A stretch of DNA of 64,000 nucleotides from Methanocorpusculum vombati (GCF_026891935.1 NZ_JAPTGC010000006.1:88432-152431), one strand, 5' to 3'; shown: positions 52,284-59,743, numbered from the stretch's first letter. A program made the numbers and translations. The notes: generated by a model from the sequence alone, not told the origin.

Positions 52284-52400
52284 ATGAATTTTTCCGGATA
52301 TTACATCCTATCCATGGAGGATATCATGCCCGTGAACATCTTTTTCAGAAATATCTGATAATGGGATGAAATCACTCCGGAAATCTGAAAAATCTCTTCT
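52284..52400 (+). pseudogene. Decayed inverted copy of the 90-residue membrane ORF
   Basis: Read on the plus strand from the ATG at 52284, the frame gives MNFSGYYILSMED-IM, against MEYTGDDVLSMED-VL in the minus-strand gene at 52435-52707. The DNA of both shares a perfect 17-base block, TCCTATCCATGGAGGAT (52306-52322), inverted at 52540-52556. After a stop at 52356-52358 the similarity goes on in another frame (DEITP against DEINSP). So this looks like a fragment of a paralogue that has suffered a frameshift and stops. The first half of the gene is not recognisable upstream. Confidence 0.5.
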
Positions 52401-52434
52401 GAATACTTTTTAAAAATATTATACCAGATAAATT

Positions 52435-52707
52435 TCAAGAAATCAGGGAATGGAACAAATCCTGTCCCAACAGCACCAATGGAGAATTTATCTCATCAGC
52501 ACCGGACAAGATATGTTTATGACACGCGGTGCCCAATACATCCTCCATGGATAGGACATCATCACCGGTGTATTCCATCATTTTTCCGAAAAGCGGACGT
52601 GTGCGTCTTTTTTTGGTTTTGCTGAGGAACCAAAGAGAAAGACTTCCGAATACCGTTTCCAAAAAAAGAGGGTTCAGCAGAGAGAGGAAATCCCCTTGCT
52701 CAGACAT
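52435..52707 (-). CDS. 90-residue membrane-anchored protein coupled to RNase Z
   Basis: The ATG at 52707 overlaps the RNase Z stop by eight bases (ATGTCTGA), the usual sign of translational coupling. The protein begins MSEQGDF, has one hydrophobic stretch (LLNPLFLETVFGSLSLWFL) with a strongly basic border (SKTKKRRTRP), then a cytosolic, acidic tail with LSMEDVLGTACHKHI and SPLVLLGQDLFHSLIS. Codon use looks like genuine coding DNA. A decayed inverted paralogue lies 80 bases downstream. I do not recognise the family. The open frame upstream of 52707 is antisense shadow. Confidence 0.55.
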   Translation of the reverse strand: MSEQGDFLSLLNPLFLETVFGSLSLWFLSKTKKRRTRPLFGKMMEYTGDDVLSMEDVLGTACHKHILSGADEINSPLVLLGQDLFHSLIS

Positions 52708-53641
52708 CTGAAAACGGAATTTCAATAACCGAAAGATCCGCCGGTGCGACAATCTCCCCGTCGAAGAACTCCCGTGCATCCTGCAGATGATTTGCTGTTG
52801 ACGTGTACCGCGAGCTGAAATGCACCAGTGCCAGAATCTTCGGATGAACAGCCGCCGCAACCATACCCGCCTCCCGTGCTGTTGAGTGCCAGACCTCTTT
52901 GGCACGGGCCGAACCCTCCTCCTCATCAAACGTTGCCTCATGGATCAGCAGATCCGCCCCTTCCAGCAGATCATTTTTATTCTTCACGGGCCGGGTATCG
53001 CCGGTGTACACTACCTTCCGGCCGCGGCGGCGCTCACCCATCACCTGTTCGGGTGAGATAACAACCTCCGCTCCATCACGGACAATCCGCACACTCTCCC
53101 CGCGCTGTAACTTCCCGAACAGCGGACCCGGGGGAACACCAAGTGCAACCGCTTCCTCACGGTTGAACCGTCCGGGACGCATATCCTCCTCCAGGATATA
53201 CCCGACACTCTCAAGCCCGTGATACGTCTTAAACGCCATCACCGAATACCCGTCAAACAGGGTCACGTCACCGTCCGCAACTTCCACCGCAGACAGCACA
53301 AACGGAATCTTCGGTGTCAGCCGGTGAATAATCTCCACAAACCCGTCCACCCCCGAAGGTCCGTAGATCGTTAACGGCTCCGTTCGTCCGTTGAATGCCA
53401 TCGTCTCCACCAGGCCGAAAATGCCGAGATAATGATCCGCGTGCCAGTGCGTCACAAAGATCGCATTCACCGTAAACCCGGTCTTCGCCCGCATCATCTG
53501 CTGCTGTGCTCCCTCGCCGCAGTCGAACAGCAGCGTGTCCGAACCCCGGCGGATCATAATGCACGACGGATTTCTGTTCGGTGTCGGCAGTGCTCCGGCA
53601 GTCCCCAGAAAATGTACAAACAGTGTCTCGCCGCCTGCCAT
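52700..53641 (-). CDS. rnz: Ribonuclease Z
   Basis: RNase Z cuts the 3' trailer off tRNA precursors. The 313-residue metallo-beta-lactamase-fold protein has FLGTAGALPTPNRNPS, DCGEGAQQQMM and the zinc motif THWHADHYLG with H65, H67, D69 and H70. Further metal ligands lie in VYTGDT and the histidine-containing end (LALVHFSSRY). The PGPLFGKLQRG segment belongs to the exosite-type flexible arm. I start at 53641, which avoids overlapping the preceding gene. Substrates here include the tRNAs without encoded CCA. Confidence 0.95.
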   Translation of the reverse strand: MAGGETLFVHFLGTAGALPTPNRNPSCIMIRRGSDTLLFDCGEGAQQQMMRAKTGFTVNAIFVTHWHADHYLGIFGLVETMAFNGRTEPLTIYGPSGVDGFVEIIHRLTPKIPFVLSAVEVADGDVTLFDGYSVMAFKTYHGLESVGYILEEDMRPGRFNREEAVALGVPPGPLFGKLQRGESVRIVRDGAEVVISPEQVMGERRRGRKVVYTGDTRPVKNKNDLLEGADLLIHEATFDEEEGSARAKEVWHSTAREAGMVAAAVHPKILALVHFSSRYTSTANHLQDAREFFDGEIVAPADLSVIEIPFSDV

Positions 53642-53643
53642 GA

Positions 53644-54423
53644 TCAGAACCACTCCCGGATCAGATCCAGACTGATCCTGCCTTCCGCAGGATTCCTGCC
53701 TTCAACGACCATAATCTTTCCGTGATACTCTGCCTGGATCTTTGGCATAATCTTTTTCCAGTCGATGGACCCCTTTCCCAGCGGGAGGTGCTCATCGTAC
53801 TTTCCGTGATTATCATGGATGTGCAGGTGTGCCGCCCGCGGCAGAATCACCCGGCAGAAGGCATCCAGATTTCCGTTCGTATTCGCATGCCCCACATCAA
53901 ACGTGAGGGAAATCCCCGATACCGCATCCGCAAAACCCTCCAGTTCATACGGGTCCCGGCAGTAAAAATCCTCAAGGTTCGGCATGTTCTCAAGCGCCAC
54001 ACAAACCCCTGTACGTTCCGCAACCTCACCAAGCCGTGCCAGAGCTTCTTTGTGAGTATTCCATGCTGCGGATGTTGCCTCACGGCCGTTTGGTTCAAGG
54101 TATCCCGGGTGCAGTGTGATGGTGTCTGCAATCTCCGATGCGGACTCGATGCACGCCGAAAGCTGACTCACGGTCGCGTTCCAGACATCAGCGTTCAGCG
54201 ATGCGGGGTTCAGACCGGAAAACGGCAGATGGACCGAGGACTCAAGACCCGTATCCCGCAGAACTTTTCGGATCCCCGGAAATTTCCGCGGAATATCTGC
54301 AACACTGTGGAACCAGCCGTCCATGGAAATCTCCCAGCCGTCAAATCCGGCCTGCGCAATTCCTGCGACCCAGCTTTCCGGATCTTTGAGGGAAAGCCGC
54401 GACGATGCAAAATAGATCTTCAT
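53644..54423 (-). CDS. Sugar phosphate isomerase/AP endonuclease-fold TIM barrel protein
   Basis: The 259-residue protein has the xylose isomerase-like barrel: FASSRLSLKDPESW start, FDGWEISMDGW, SSVHLPFSGLNPASL, ITLHPGYLEPNG, VCVALENMPNLEDFYC, LTFDVGHANTNG and LHIHDNHGKYDEHLPLGKGSIDW. The His and Glu residues at strand ends are the usual metal ligands. It may act on a sugar phosphate or on DNA; the fold does not decide. It overlaps the next minus-strand gene by four bases and lies two bases before RNase Z. Confidence 0.85.
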   Translation of the reverse strand: MKIYFASSRLSLKDPESWVAGIAQAGFDGWEISMDGWFHSVADIPRKFPGIRKVLRDTGLESSVHLPFSGLNPASLNADVWNATVSQLSACIESASEIADTITLHPGYLEPNGREATSAAWNTHKEALARLGEVAERTGVCVALENMPNLEDFYCRDPYELEGFADAVSGISLTFDVGHANTNGNLDAFCRVILPRAAHLHIHDNHGKYDEHLPLGKGSIDWKKIMPKIQAEYHGKIMVVEGRNPAEGRISLDLIREWF

Positions 54424-54959
54424 AGTTCCTCCGAAAATACCCGCCGGACCGCTGCCTCATAGACGTCCCGTGTTGATTCGTTCACGAGCCGTACTCCGGC
54501 AAGCGCCATCGCGGCAGCAAGCCCGAATGATTCTTCACGCTCGTCGCGGGCTTTCAGACTTTCCGCCGTCGTTGTGTCGTCGCTTCGTCCCCGCGACTGC
54601 ATCCGGGAAAGCCGCACCGCAAACGATGCCTCAACGGCTACCAGCACAAACTCCGGAAAAACCGAACGGAAATAACGGACCTCCGCATCCCCCCGGATTC
54701 CGTCAATGACCACCGCATCCGCGTGCTGCTTTCCGACCTCTTCTGCGGTCAGCATCGCAACGGCATCCATGCCGAAATCCTCGCGGAGCCTGCGGGCGGC
54801 AGCCCCGATGTTTTCATCGGTGAGGGCAAGACCCGCGGCGGTTACCTGCCGTCGGATCATGTCTCCCATTACCACTACAGGAATACCGAGCCCTGCGGCA
54901 ATCTGCGAAAATTCACCCTTCCCGCTCGCCGGATATCCGACAACACCGATAACCTTCAT
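54420..54959 (-). CDS. UPF0200 P-loop kinase-like protein
   Basis: The 179-residue protein has a nucleoside-kinase-like P loop, VGYPASGKGEFS (6-17), VVVMGDMIRR, DGIRGDAEVRYF and a lid region with RMQSRGRSDD. It matches the archaeal UPF0200 family, annotated at times as dephospho-CoA-kinase-related. The substrate is unknown. It leads the gene pair with the TIM barrel protein and RNase Z, all within a few bases of each other. Confidence 0.88.
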   Translation of the reverse strand: MKVIGVVGYPASGKGEFSQIAAGLGIPVVVMGDMIRRQVTAAGLALTDENIGAAARRLREDFGMDAVAMLTAEEVGKQHADAVVIDGIRGDAEVRYFRSVFPEFVLVAVEASFAVRLSRMQSRGRSDDTTTAESLKARDEREESFGLAAAMALAGVRLVNESTRDVYEAAVRRVFSEEL

Positions 54960-55000
54960 CTCTAATTAGTATGCAGGGAATTTCATTAAGCCCATCGCTT

Positions 55001-55414
55001 TCAGCGGTTCAGCATCGTCCGGGCTTCCGCTGCCGTTCGGATACACTCCATATACGACAGACAGCGTGCCGGGTCCGGTTCAGCTTCAGCCCGGGTACAG
55101 AACTGCAGAATCAGGGTGTCCAGCCGTGCAGGGATGTCGCCGGAAACCGGTACCGGTGTGTTTTGCTCCTTTGCGTACTTCGGCGTAATCACCCGCACGT
55201 TCTCCGGAACCGGAGCGGAGCCGTCCGCGGCAACAACCTTCGGTACCGCGGTCTGCGGCGCGGCCGCAGACGCGGCACAGACCACGCACATGCGTTTGCC
55301 TTTCACCTCAAACATCGGGGCTCCGCAGTCAGGACAGAGATCCGCCAGCATCTTTGCCCCGCTGAGAAGATACTCAGCCATAATATCGTCAGGTTTTCGT
55401 GCACCGCTATTCAT
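55001..55414 (-). CDS. Autoantigen p27 (SSSCA1)-like zinc ribbon protein
   Basis: The 137-residue protein starts MNSGARKPDDIMAEYLLSGAKML and has the ribbon CPDCGAPMFEVKGKRMCVVC (C-x2-C ... C-x2-C), as in the archaeal relatives of human SSSCA1. The C-terminal helix carries three Cys. Function unknown. The start at 55414 lies 29 bases after a TATA element (TCTATATG at about 55440-55447), so the longer frame to 55453 is rejected. Confidence 0.82.
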   Translation of the reverse strand: MNSGARKPDDIMAEYLLSGAKMLADLCPDCGAPMFEVKGKRMCVVCAASAAAPQTAVPKVVAADGSAPVPENVRVITPKYAKEQNTPVPVSGDIPARLDTLILQFCTRAEAEPDPARCLSYMECIRTAAEARTMLNR

Positions 55415-55501
55415 ACTGATACTATTATTCCGCCCGGCACATATAGATAGCATGCTTTATCACTGTGGACGCTCTAACCTTAAGCATAGTTTTGGGGTAT
55501 G

Positions 55502-55523
55502 CTATCCTGTTCTATCAGGATAG
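55502..55523 (+). promoter_or_regulatory. Hairpin/inverted repeat before UPF0147
   Basis: CTATCCTG (55502-55509), loop TTCTAT, CAGGATAG (55516-55523): eight perfect pairs. The likely TATA element CCTTAAGC at about 55479-55486 places the transcript start inside the repeat. The ribosome site GGAGGGA (55537-55543) follows and the ATG is at 55551. Confidence 0.45.
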
Positions 55524-55550
55524 ACCAGGCTTTCAGGAGGGATTTTCAAC

Positions 55551-55814
55551 ATGGCAAGTCCGGAAGAGATGATAAAACAGTGTGTGATGATGCTTCAGGC
55601 AATCAGCGAGGATTCGACGATTCCCCGCAACATCCGCCGTGTCGCAGATGAGACAAAAACCGTGCTTCTTGATGAGAAGAAGACTACCGGCCTGCGGGCC
55701 GCAGATGCTCTGTCCTTAATTGACGAGATCAGCAACGATCCGAACATGCCGGTGTATGCCCGGACCAGTATCTGGCAGCTCGTTTCTACGCTTGAAGCGG
55801 TTCCGCTTGACTGA
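55551..55814 (+). CDS. UPF0147 family protein
   Basis: The 87-residue, all-helical protein ([21 protein letters not shown] start, [52 protein letters not shown]) is conserved across archaea as UPF0147 with no known function. The strong GGAGGGA site eight bases before the ATG is unusual in this window, where many genes look leaderless. It is divergent from the SSSCA1-like gene. Confidence 0.93.
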   Translation: MASPEEMIKQCVMMLQAISEDSTIPRNIRRVADETKTVLLDEKKTTGLRAADALSLIDEISNDPNMPVYARTSIWQLVSTLEAVPLD

Positions 55815-55827
55815 AATACTATCTCAG

Positions 55828-56088
55828 TCACTTTTTTTTCAGTGTTTTTTCAGCAGGGGAAGAGCTGTACATGCTTGCTGCCGATACAAAGCCGGAGTTT
55901 TTTGGTGCGGTAAAGGATCTCAGCACTGCTCCTGCCTCGTCTGCGGAGTCTGAGACTGCGAGGAGTTTTGTCTTTGTCATATCGATTTTATGGCCGCAGA
56001 TGCAGGTCTTTGTTGCATGCGTGAGATCGGCAACCTGCATCCGTCTGCAGCGCGGGCAGCCGATCACCGCGAACCCCTCACGTATCAT
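55828..56088 (-). CDS. Small zinc ribbon protein (DUF1922/DUF5817-like)
   Basis: The 86-residue protein begins MIREGFAVIGCPRCRRMQVADL, followed by KTCICGHKI. The two Cys pairs (CPRC and CIC) suit one zinc ribbon, and the start FAVIGCxxC is typical of small archaeal ribbon proteins I recall as DUF1922/DUF5817; that naming is tentative. It overlaps the aldehyde dehydrogenase stop by four bases (ATGA), so it is co-translated with it. Confidence 0.7.
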   Translation of the reverse strand: MIREGFAVIGCPRCRRMQVADLTHATKTCICGHKIDMTKTKLLAVSDSADEAGAVLRSFTAPKNSGFVSAASMYSSSPAEKTLKKK

Positions 56089-57515
56089 ACGAAGGAGAAC
56101 CGGTGGCGCACAACCACCAGCCGTTTTTCCATAAATTCATCGATCAGATACTTCGGCCCTTCCCGTCCGATACCGGAAAGTTTTATTCCGCCATAGGGCA
56201 TGGAGTCTGCACGGAAGGTCGGGTAGTCATTGATGACGAGTGTTCCTCCTTCAAATTCCATGGCGGCTTTTTCCAGGATGTCCAGAGAGTTGGTGAAGAC
56301 ACTTCCCTGCAGACCGTATCTTGATTCGTTCACCATCCGGGTGACCTCGTCAAAATCCGAGTACCGGCGGACGATGATCATCGGCGAAAACATTTCACTT
56401 GAACAGACGCCCATCTCGGATGAGGTGCGTTCCAGAACCGTCGGGTAAAACAGCGCACCGTCACGTACGCCGCCGACCAGAATGCGCGCGCCCCGTATTA
56501 CCGCCTGCTTGATCTTTTCCTCGGTCTTCACGGCTTCCATCTCCGAGATCATCGGACCTACATCGGTTTCCGGCAGACGGGGATCTCCTACAACAAAGGA
56601 TCGCATGTGTTCCAGGATCATCGCAAGACAGGTGTCGTAAATGTCGTCGTGGAGGTAAACCCGCTGTACGCTGATGCAGCTCTGACCTGCGTTGACTACA
56701 GCACCTTCCGCAATCCTCCGGGCGGCATAGGCGAGATCCGCATCTTTGTACACGACTGCCGGTGCGTTTCCTCCCAGTTCAAGGCTGATGCGCCGGCCGG
56801 GGAACAGTTCTTTCAGCCGCCAGCCGATTGCAGGACTTCCCGTAAAGGACAGTACGGTAAAACGGGGATCACGTACCAGTGTTTCGGCGTTGGAGCCGAA
56901 GCAGGGGACCACATTGACGGCGTTTGCCGGGTAGCCTGCTTCGAGTACCATGCGGGCGAGCAGGAGGGCTGAGAGGGACGTTTTTGTGGACGGTTTGAGA
57001 ACAAAGGAACATCCCGCGGCAATTGCCGGACCTATTTTATGACAGGCAAGGTTCAACGGGTAATTGAAGGGTGTGATGCACAGAACGGGACCTGAGGGTA
57101 CTTTGTAGTAGTAGCCGGTGTAGCCTTCGCCAAACTCGGTGCTGTCCATGGGGATGACTTTGCCGGTAAGCCGGACGCTTTCCTCGGCAGATATCCGCAT
57201 TACGGATACGGCACGGGTTACTTCAAGATGTGCCTGCCGGACCGGTTTGCCGGATTCATGGATCAGGATCTGTACGAATTCTTCGCGGTGTTCTTCGATT
57301 TTGTCTGCGATCAGCCGGAGAATCTCTGCGCGTCGGTGACCGGGCAGGATTTTTGTTTCGGCAAATCCGAGGGTGGCACAGTCGGCCGCACGTGCCTGAT
57401 CGTCCATGCCTGCAAGGCAGATTTCGGCATATTTTTCACCGGTATAGGAAAATATCACCGGAATGCTATTTGGACTGCGGGTTAGCTTACCCCCGATATA
57501 GTATGGTTCTCCCAT
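56085..57515 (-). CDS. NAD(P)-dependent aldehyde dehydrogenase (possible lactaldehyde dehydrogenase)
   Basis: The 476-residue enzyme has the aldehyde dehydrogenase signatures: ITPFNYPLNLACHKIGPAIAAG, VLKPSTKTSL, the FTGSPAIG loop, ISLELGGNAPAVVY with the general-base Glu, and the catalytic Cys in NAGQSCISVQRV. In methanogens a close member (CofA, MJ1411) oxidises lactaldehyde to lactate for coenzyme F420. A role here is likely but not proven. It is preceded by an intergenic stretch of about 230 bases. Confidence 0.88.
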   Translation of the reverse strand: MGEPYYIGGKLTRSPNSIPVIFSYTGEKYAEICLAGMDDQARAADCATLGFAETKILPGHRRAEILRLIADKIEEHREEFVQILIHESGKPVRQAHLEVTRAVSVMRISAEESVRLTGKVIPMDSTEFGEGYTGYYYKVPSGPVLCITPFNYPLNLACHKIGPAIAAGCSFVLKPSTKTSLSALLLARMVLEAGYPANAVNVVPCFGSNAETLVRDPRFTVLSFTGSPAIGWRLKELFPGRRISLELGGNAPAVVYKDADLAYAARRIAEGAVVNAGQSCISVQRVYLHDDIYDTCLAMILEHMRSFVVGDPRLPETDVGPMISEMEAVKTEEKIKQAVIRGARILVGGVRDGALFYPTVLERTSSEMGVCSSEMFSPMIIVRRYSDFDEVTRMVNESRYGLQGSVFTNSLDILEKAAMEFEGGTLVINDYPTFRADSMPYGGIKLSGIGREGPKYLIDEFMEKRLVVVRHRFSFV

Positions 57516-57710
57516 TTTTTCTCTACTCCCCCAGGTTGTTTCGTTCTATTCTCTTCTGTTCTTTCTATTAAAGAGTTGGGAATATGACAAAAACAGATCC
57601 GGGCAGACCGGCGTGGTATCGGTATTCCGATTCGTGGGCTGAAATTCGGTCAATGCCGATCATTTGTAGGCAATAAACGGGTTTCGGTGCAATGCCCGGC
57701 AAATCGTCAT

Positions 57711-57720
57711 GTTTATATTT
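57711..57720 (+). promoter_or_regulatory. TATA box of the tRNA-Tyr/Asp cluster
   Basis: GTTTATATTT, centred near 57716, is about 34 bases before the tRNA-Tyr 5' end. The 30 bases between tRNA-Tyr and the first tRNA-Asp and the 48 between the tRNA-Asp copies show no clear TATA box at the right distance, so one transcript for all three is likely. Confidence 0.5.
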
Positions 57721-57749
57721 CCATACGACATTCTTATTAAAGCAGTCAT

Positions 57750-57858
57750 CCCGACTTAACTCAGATGGTAGAGTGCGCGGCTGTAGTAAGATTAACGCCT
57801 GCGGGCGTACTGCGCGGCTACCGCGATGTCCCCGGTTCGAATCCGGGAGTCGGGACCA
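57750..57858 (+). tRNA. tRNA-Tyr (anticodon GTA) with a 33-base intron
   Basis: The acceptor arms CCCGACT and AGTCGGG pair fully. The discriminator is A and CCA (57856-57858) is encoded. The anticodon stem CGCGG/CCGCG encloses C-T-G-T-A-G, then an intron of 33 bases (57787-57819) at the canonical site after position 37, then A. The T arm has GGTTCGAATCC. Nine bases of exon 1, TGCGCGGCT (57774-57782), recur at the 3' end of the intron (57811-57819), so exact splice sites should be confirmed. Cutting between the repeats instead would delete the anticodon, so the assignment given is the sensible one. Confidence 0.92.
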
Positions 57859-57888
57859 TTTTCATGACCGCAGTCAAAAATTTCATGT

Positions 57889-57961
57889 GCTCAAGTAGTG
57901 TAGTGGCCTATCATGATGCCCTGTCACGGCATCGACTCGGATTCGAATTCCGACTTGAGCG
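57889..57961 (+). tRNA. tRNA-Asp (anticodon GTC), copy 1
   Basis: The 73-base gene has acceptor arms GCTCAAG/CTTGAGC, the anticodon loop CTGTCAC on the stem ATGCC/GGCAT, the T arm TCGGA-TTCGAAT-TCCGA and the discriminator G. CCA is not encoded. It is identical to copy 2. Confidence 0.95.
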
Positions 57962-58009
57962 TTCATGTTTTTGATTGCTGTCCAAGGGATGATCTGCCAG
58001 AATATTTGT

Positions 58010-58082
58010 GCTCAAGTAGTGTAGTGGCCTATCATGATGCCCTGTCACGGCATCGACTCGGATTCGAATTCCGACTTGAGCG
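58010..58082 (+). tRNA. tRNA-Asp (anticodon GTC), copy 2
   Basis: Identical to the first copy over its whole length (start-to-start distance 121 bases), so a recent tandem duplication or gene conversion. The spacer sequences differ. A T-rich stop follows. Confidence 0.95.
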
Positions 58083-58092
58083 TTTTCTTTTT
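58083..58092 (+). terminator. T-rich terminator of the tRNA cluster
   Basis: TTTTCTTTTT directly after the second tRNA-Asp. It fits the oligo-T stop signal of archaeal RNA polymerase. Confidence 0.55.
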
Positions 58093-58144
58093 CCCGTTTT
58101 CAAAAACAGAACGGAACGTTTCCGGATTTTTTTCAAAAAAAATG

Positions 58145-58636
58145 TTATCCGGAGATCTCCCCTGCACCGTGTTTTCTCGCCATTACCGCGCCGAGGATAC
58201 CTGCTGCGAACAAAACCAGACCGGCGGCAATGAAGAGATACCAGCCCCAGGACGCCATGACCGTTGCATTGATCAGATAGCCGGCAACTCCGCCCAGAAT
58301 GCCGCCGAGAAGGGTGGAGGCACCGCCGCCAAGGTCAGCCAAGGATCCGGCAAGTGCCTGTACCTGTTCGGTAATCACGGTATGCAGCAGGACCGTAAAC
58401 AGGAAGGTCAGAATGCCGGTGAGAGCGAGAATGAGATACCGGCCGCGTGCGGTTGCGTACGCTGCCCCGCACAGCAGCACCACAAAACACAGGGCCAGCC
58501 GGAGATCAGATGCTGCCGTTACCGGATACAGCTCCACTACGACCAGGTTGATGGTATACAGCGGCGCAACCATTCCCAACAGCAGCAACAGACATCCCAG
58601 AGATCCGGCAGCCTTTTCCACGGATAAAAAACACAT
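58145..58636 (-). CDS. 163-residue membrane protein of unknown function
   Basis: The protein has about four membrane helices separated by short loops (SLGCLLLLLGMVAPLYTINLV, LALCFVVLLCGAAYA, YLILALTGILTFLFTVLL, and a Gly-rich LLGGILGGVAGYLI before a last helix), ending in a basic tail. I do not recognise a family. A TATA-like CAAATAGC centred near 58662 lies 27 bases before the ATG, so it has its own promoter and is separate from the superoperon upstream, which ends in an oligo-T run. A palindrome lies just before the ATG. Confidence 0.7.
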   Translation of the reverse strand: MCFLSVEKAAGSLGCLLLLLGMVAPLYTINLVVVELYPVTAASDLRLALCFVVLLCGAAYATARGRYLILALTGILTFLFTVLLHTVITEQVQALAGSLADLGGGASTLLGGILGGVAGYLINATVMASWGWYLFIAAGLVLFAAGILGAVMARKHGAGEISG

Positions 58637-58637
58637 A

Positions 58638-58654
58638 CCGTCGTATATCGACGG
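58638..58654 (-). promoter_or_regulatory. Palindrome between TATA box and start of the membrane protein
   Basis: CCGTCG (58638-58643), TATAT, CGACGG (58649-58654): six perfect pairs with a five-base spacer, ending two bases before the ATG at 58636. It fills the zone between the TATA box (about 58662) and the expected start of a leaderless transcript, so it is a good repressor site. Confidence 0.5.
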
Positions 58655-58689
58655 ACAGCTATTTGAAGATAACCGGATGAAAAAAAAAG

Positions 58690-59067
58690 TTATTCGGCAG
58701 TCGGAACGCTGCCTGCACCGGCAACAGCGTCCTGAATCTGCTTTTGCAGCTGGCCTGCCTTTGCGGCCATGGTTTTCTCCTGCTTTTCCAGAGAACCCAC
58801 GCGAAGCTCAAGGGAATCGATCTTCTCCTGAAGCTCTGATGCGACTGCATCCTTGTTTTTCTGGATCAGAATCGAACCTGCCGAGGAGAATACAACTGCA
58901 TCCTCTGCTGCGGCGCCGAGTTCTTCAAGGGCGCGTTTGGTCTCGCGAAGCGTCATCTCATACTGCATCTTCTGGGAAGATACCTGCTGCAGCTGCTGCT
59001 GAATCTGCTGAAACATTGCCAGCTGCTGCTGAATCTGCGGGGGGATACCCGCCTGTGGGTTTGCCAT
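58690..59067 (-). CDS. pfdB: Prefoldin beta subunit
   Basis: Prefoldin passes unfolded proteins to the thermosome. The 125-residue protein has the two long coiled-coil helices flanking a short beta hairpin (VVFSSAGSILIQKNKDAVASEL), the typical beta-subunit form. It begins two bases after the Pcc1 stop, at the end of the superoperon. The oligo-T run beyond 58690 (about 58676-58683) ends the transcript. Confidence 0.95.
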   Translation of the reverse strand: MANPQAGIPPQIQQQLAMFQQIQQQLQQVSSQKMQYEMTLRETKRALEELGAAAEDAVVFSSAGSILIQKNKDAVASELQEKIDSLELRVGSLEKQEKTMAAKAGQLQKQIQDAVAGAGSVPTAE

Positions 59068-59069
59068 TT

Positions 59070-59345
59070 TTACAACTCCAATACTTCTTTACACACATTC
59101 ACTAACCGGAGCCACATATTCAGCGAAGCACGAAGGGCTGCTGCATCCTCCGCCTCCACAAACAGTGTCACAACTTCCCCGTCACGGGAAATGCGCACGC
59201 GTGACTTTTCTCCCGGATCCGATCCTGCTTCCGGTGCAAGAACCGCATACAGTTTGTCCGCATACGGACACGCAAACCGGAACTCTGCCGTATGCGTCGG
59301 CACGCAGACCTCCGCCCCGAGAACATCCGCACCGCTGCCGGTCAT
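59070..59345 (-). CDS. pcc1: KEOPS complex subunit Pcc1
   Basis: Pcc1 is the dimerisation subunit of KEOPS, which transfers the threonylcarbamoyl group to A37 of tRNA. The 91-residue protein has a strand FRFACPYADKLYAVLAPE and the C-terminal SLNMWLRLVNVCKEVLEL helix, the usual Pcc1 pattern. It overlaps the Brix gene by ATGA. With the Sua5 homologue at 10.8 kb it covers two steps of t6A synthesis in this window; Kae1 and the others are elsewhere. Confidence 0.9.
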   Translation of the reverse strand: MTGSGADVLGAEVCVPTHTAEFRFACPYADKLYAVLAPEAGSDPGEKSRVRISRDGEVVTLFVEAEDAAALRASLNMWLRLVNVCKEVLEL

Positions 59346-59743
59346 ACCATGACCTGCAGAATGTACTGCATCTTCTGGGTTCCATAGAACACAATCGGTC
59401 CCGGTGCCCCCGCGTCAAACATTACGGGAAGATGCGGCGACAGCGCATCATACAGTTCACGTTCCCGGATAACAAATCCGTGACGGAACGGTACGGTCCG
59501 CTCGCTCATCAGAACGTTGGTAATCAGCATGGAAAAAACGATCTTTCCCGATACGGTCAGATCAAATATCTGGCCGCCGCGCTTTGCGCCGGACAGAAAA
59601 ATTATTACCGGGTCTTCGGCGTCCATTGTCCGAAGACCAGCTTTTCCCCGCTGAACATACGGGAGATCGAGCGCAAAAGCGATCTCTTTTGCGAGTCTGC
59701 GCACTTCCGGTGACGGTTTGCGCGATGAAGTTACGAACGTCAT
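59342..59743 (-). CDS. Brix-domain ribosome biogenesis protein (Imp4/Rpf-like)
   Basis: The 133-residue protein begins [25 protein letters not shown], a common start for archaeal Brix proteins, and contains the single Brix domain with [11 protein letters not shown] and a terminal YILQVMV. It assists large-subunit assembly in archaea. Coupled at both ends: the RpoP stop overlaps its start, and its own stop overlaps Pcc1. Confidence 0.9.
   Translation of the reverse strand: MTFVTSSRKPSPEVRRLAKEIAFALDLPYVQRGKAGLRTMDAEDPVIIFLSGAKRGGQIFDLTVSGKIVFSMLITNVLMSERTVPFRHGFVIRERELYDALSPHLPVMFDAGAPGPIVFYGTQKMQYILQVMV

Noticed and set aside
52306..52556. Miniature inverted-repeat transposon of about 250 bases
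   Set aside because: The 17-base arms are explained by inverted paralogous coding sequences. No target-site duplication flanks them, and the right arm lies inside a coding frame.
57774..57819. Intron of tRNA-Tyr bounded by the two TGCGCGGCT copies
   Set aside because: Removal between the copies would delete the GTA anticodon. The canonical position after base 37 gives a normal seven-base loop.
57913..58233. 106-codon frame across the tRNA-Asp genes
   Set aside because: Most of its length is tRNA sequence repeated twice, and the rest has no coding character.
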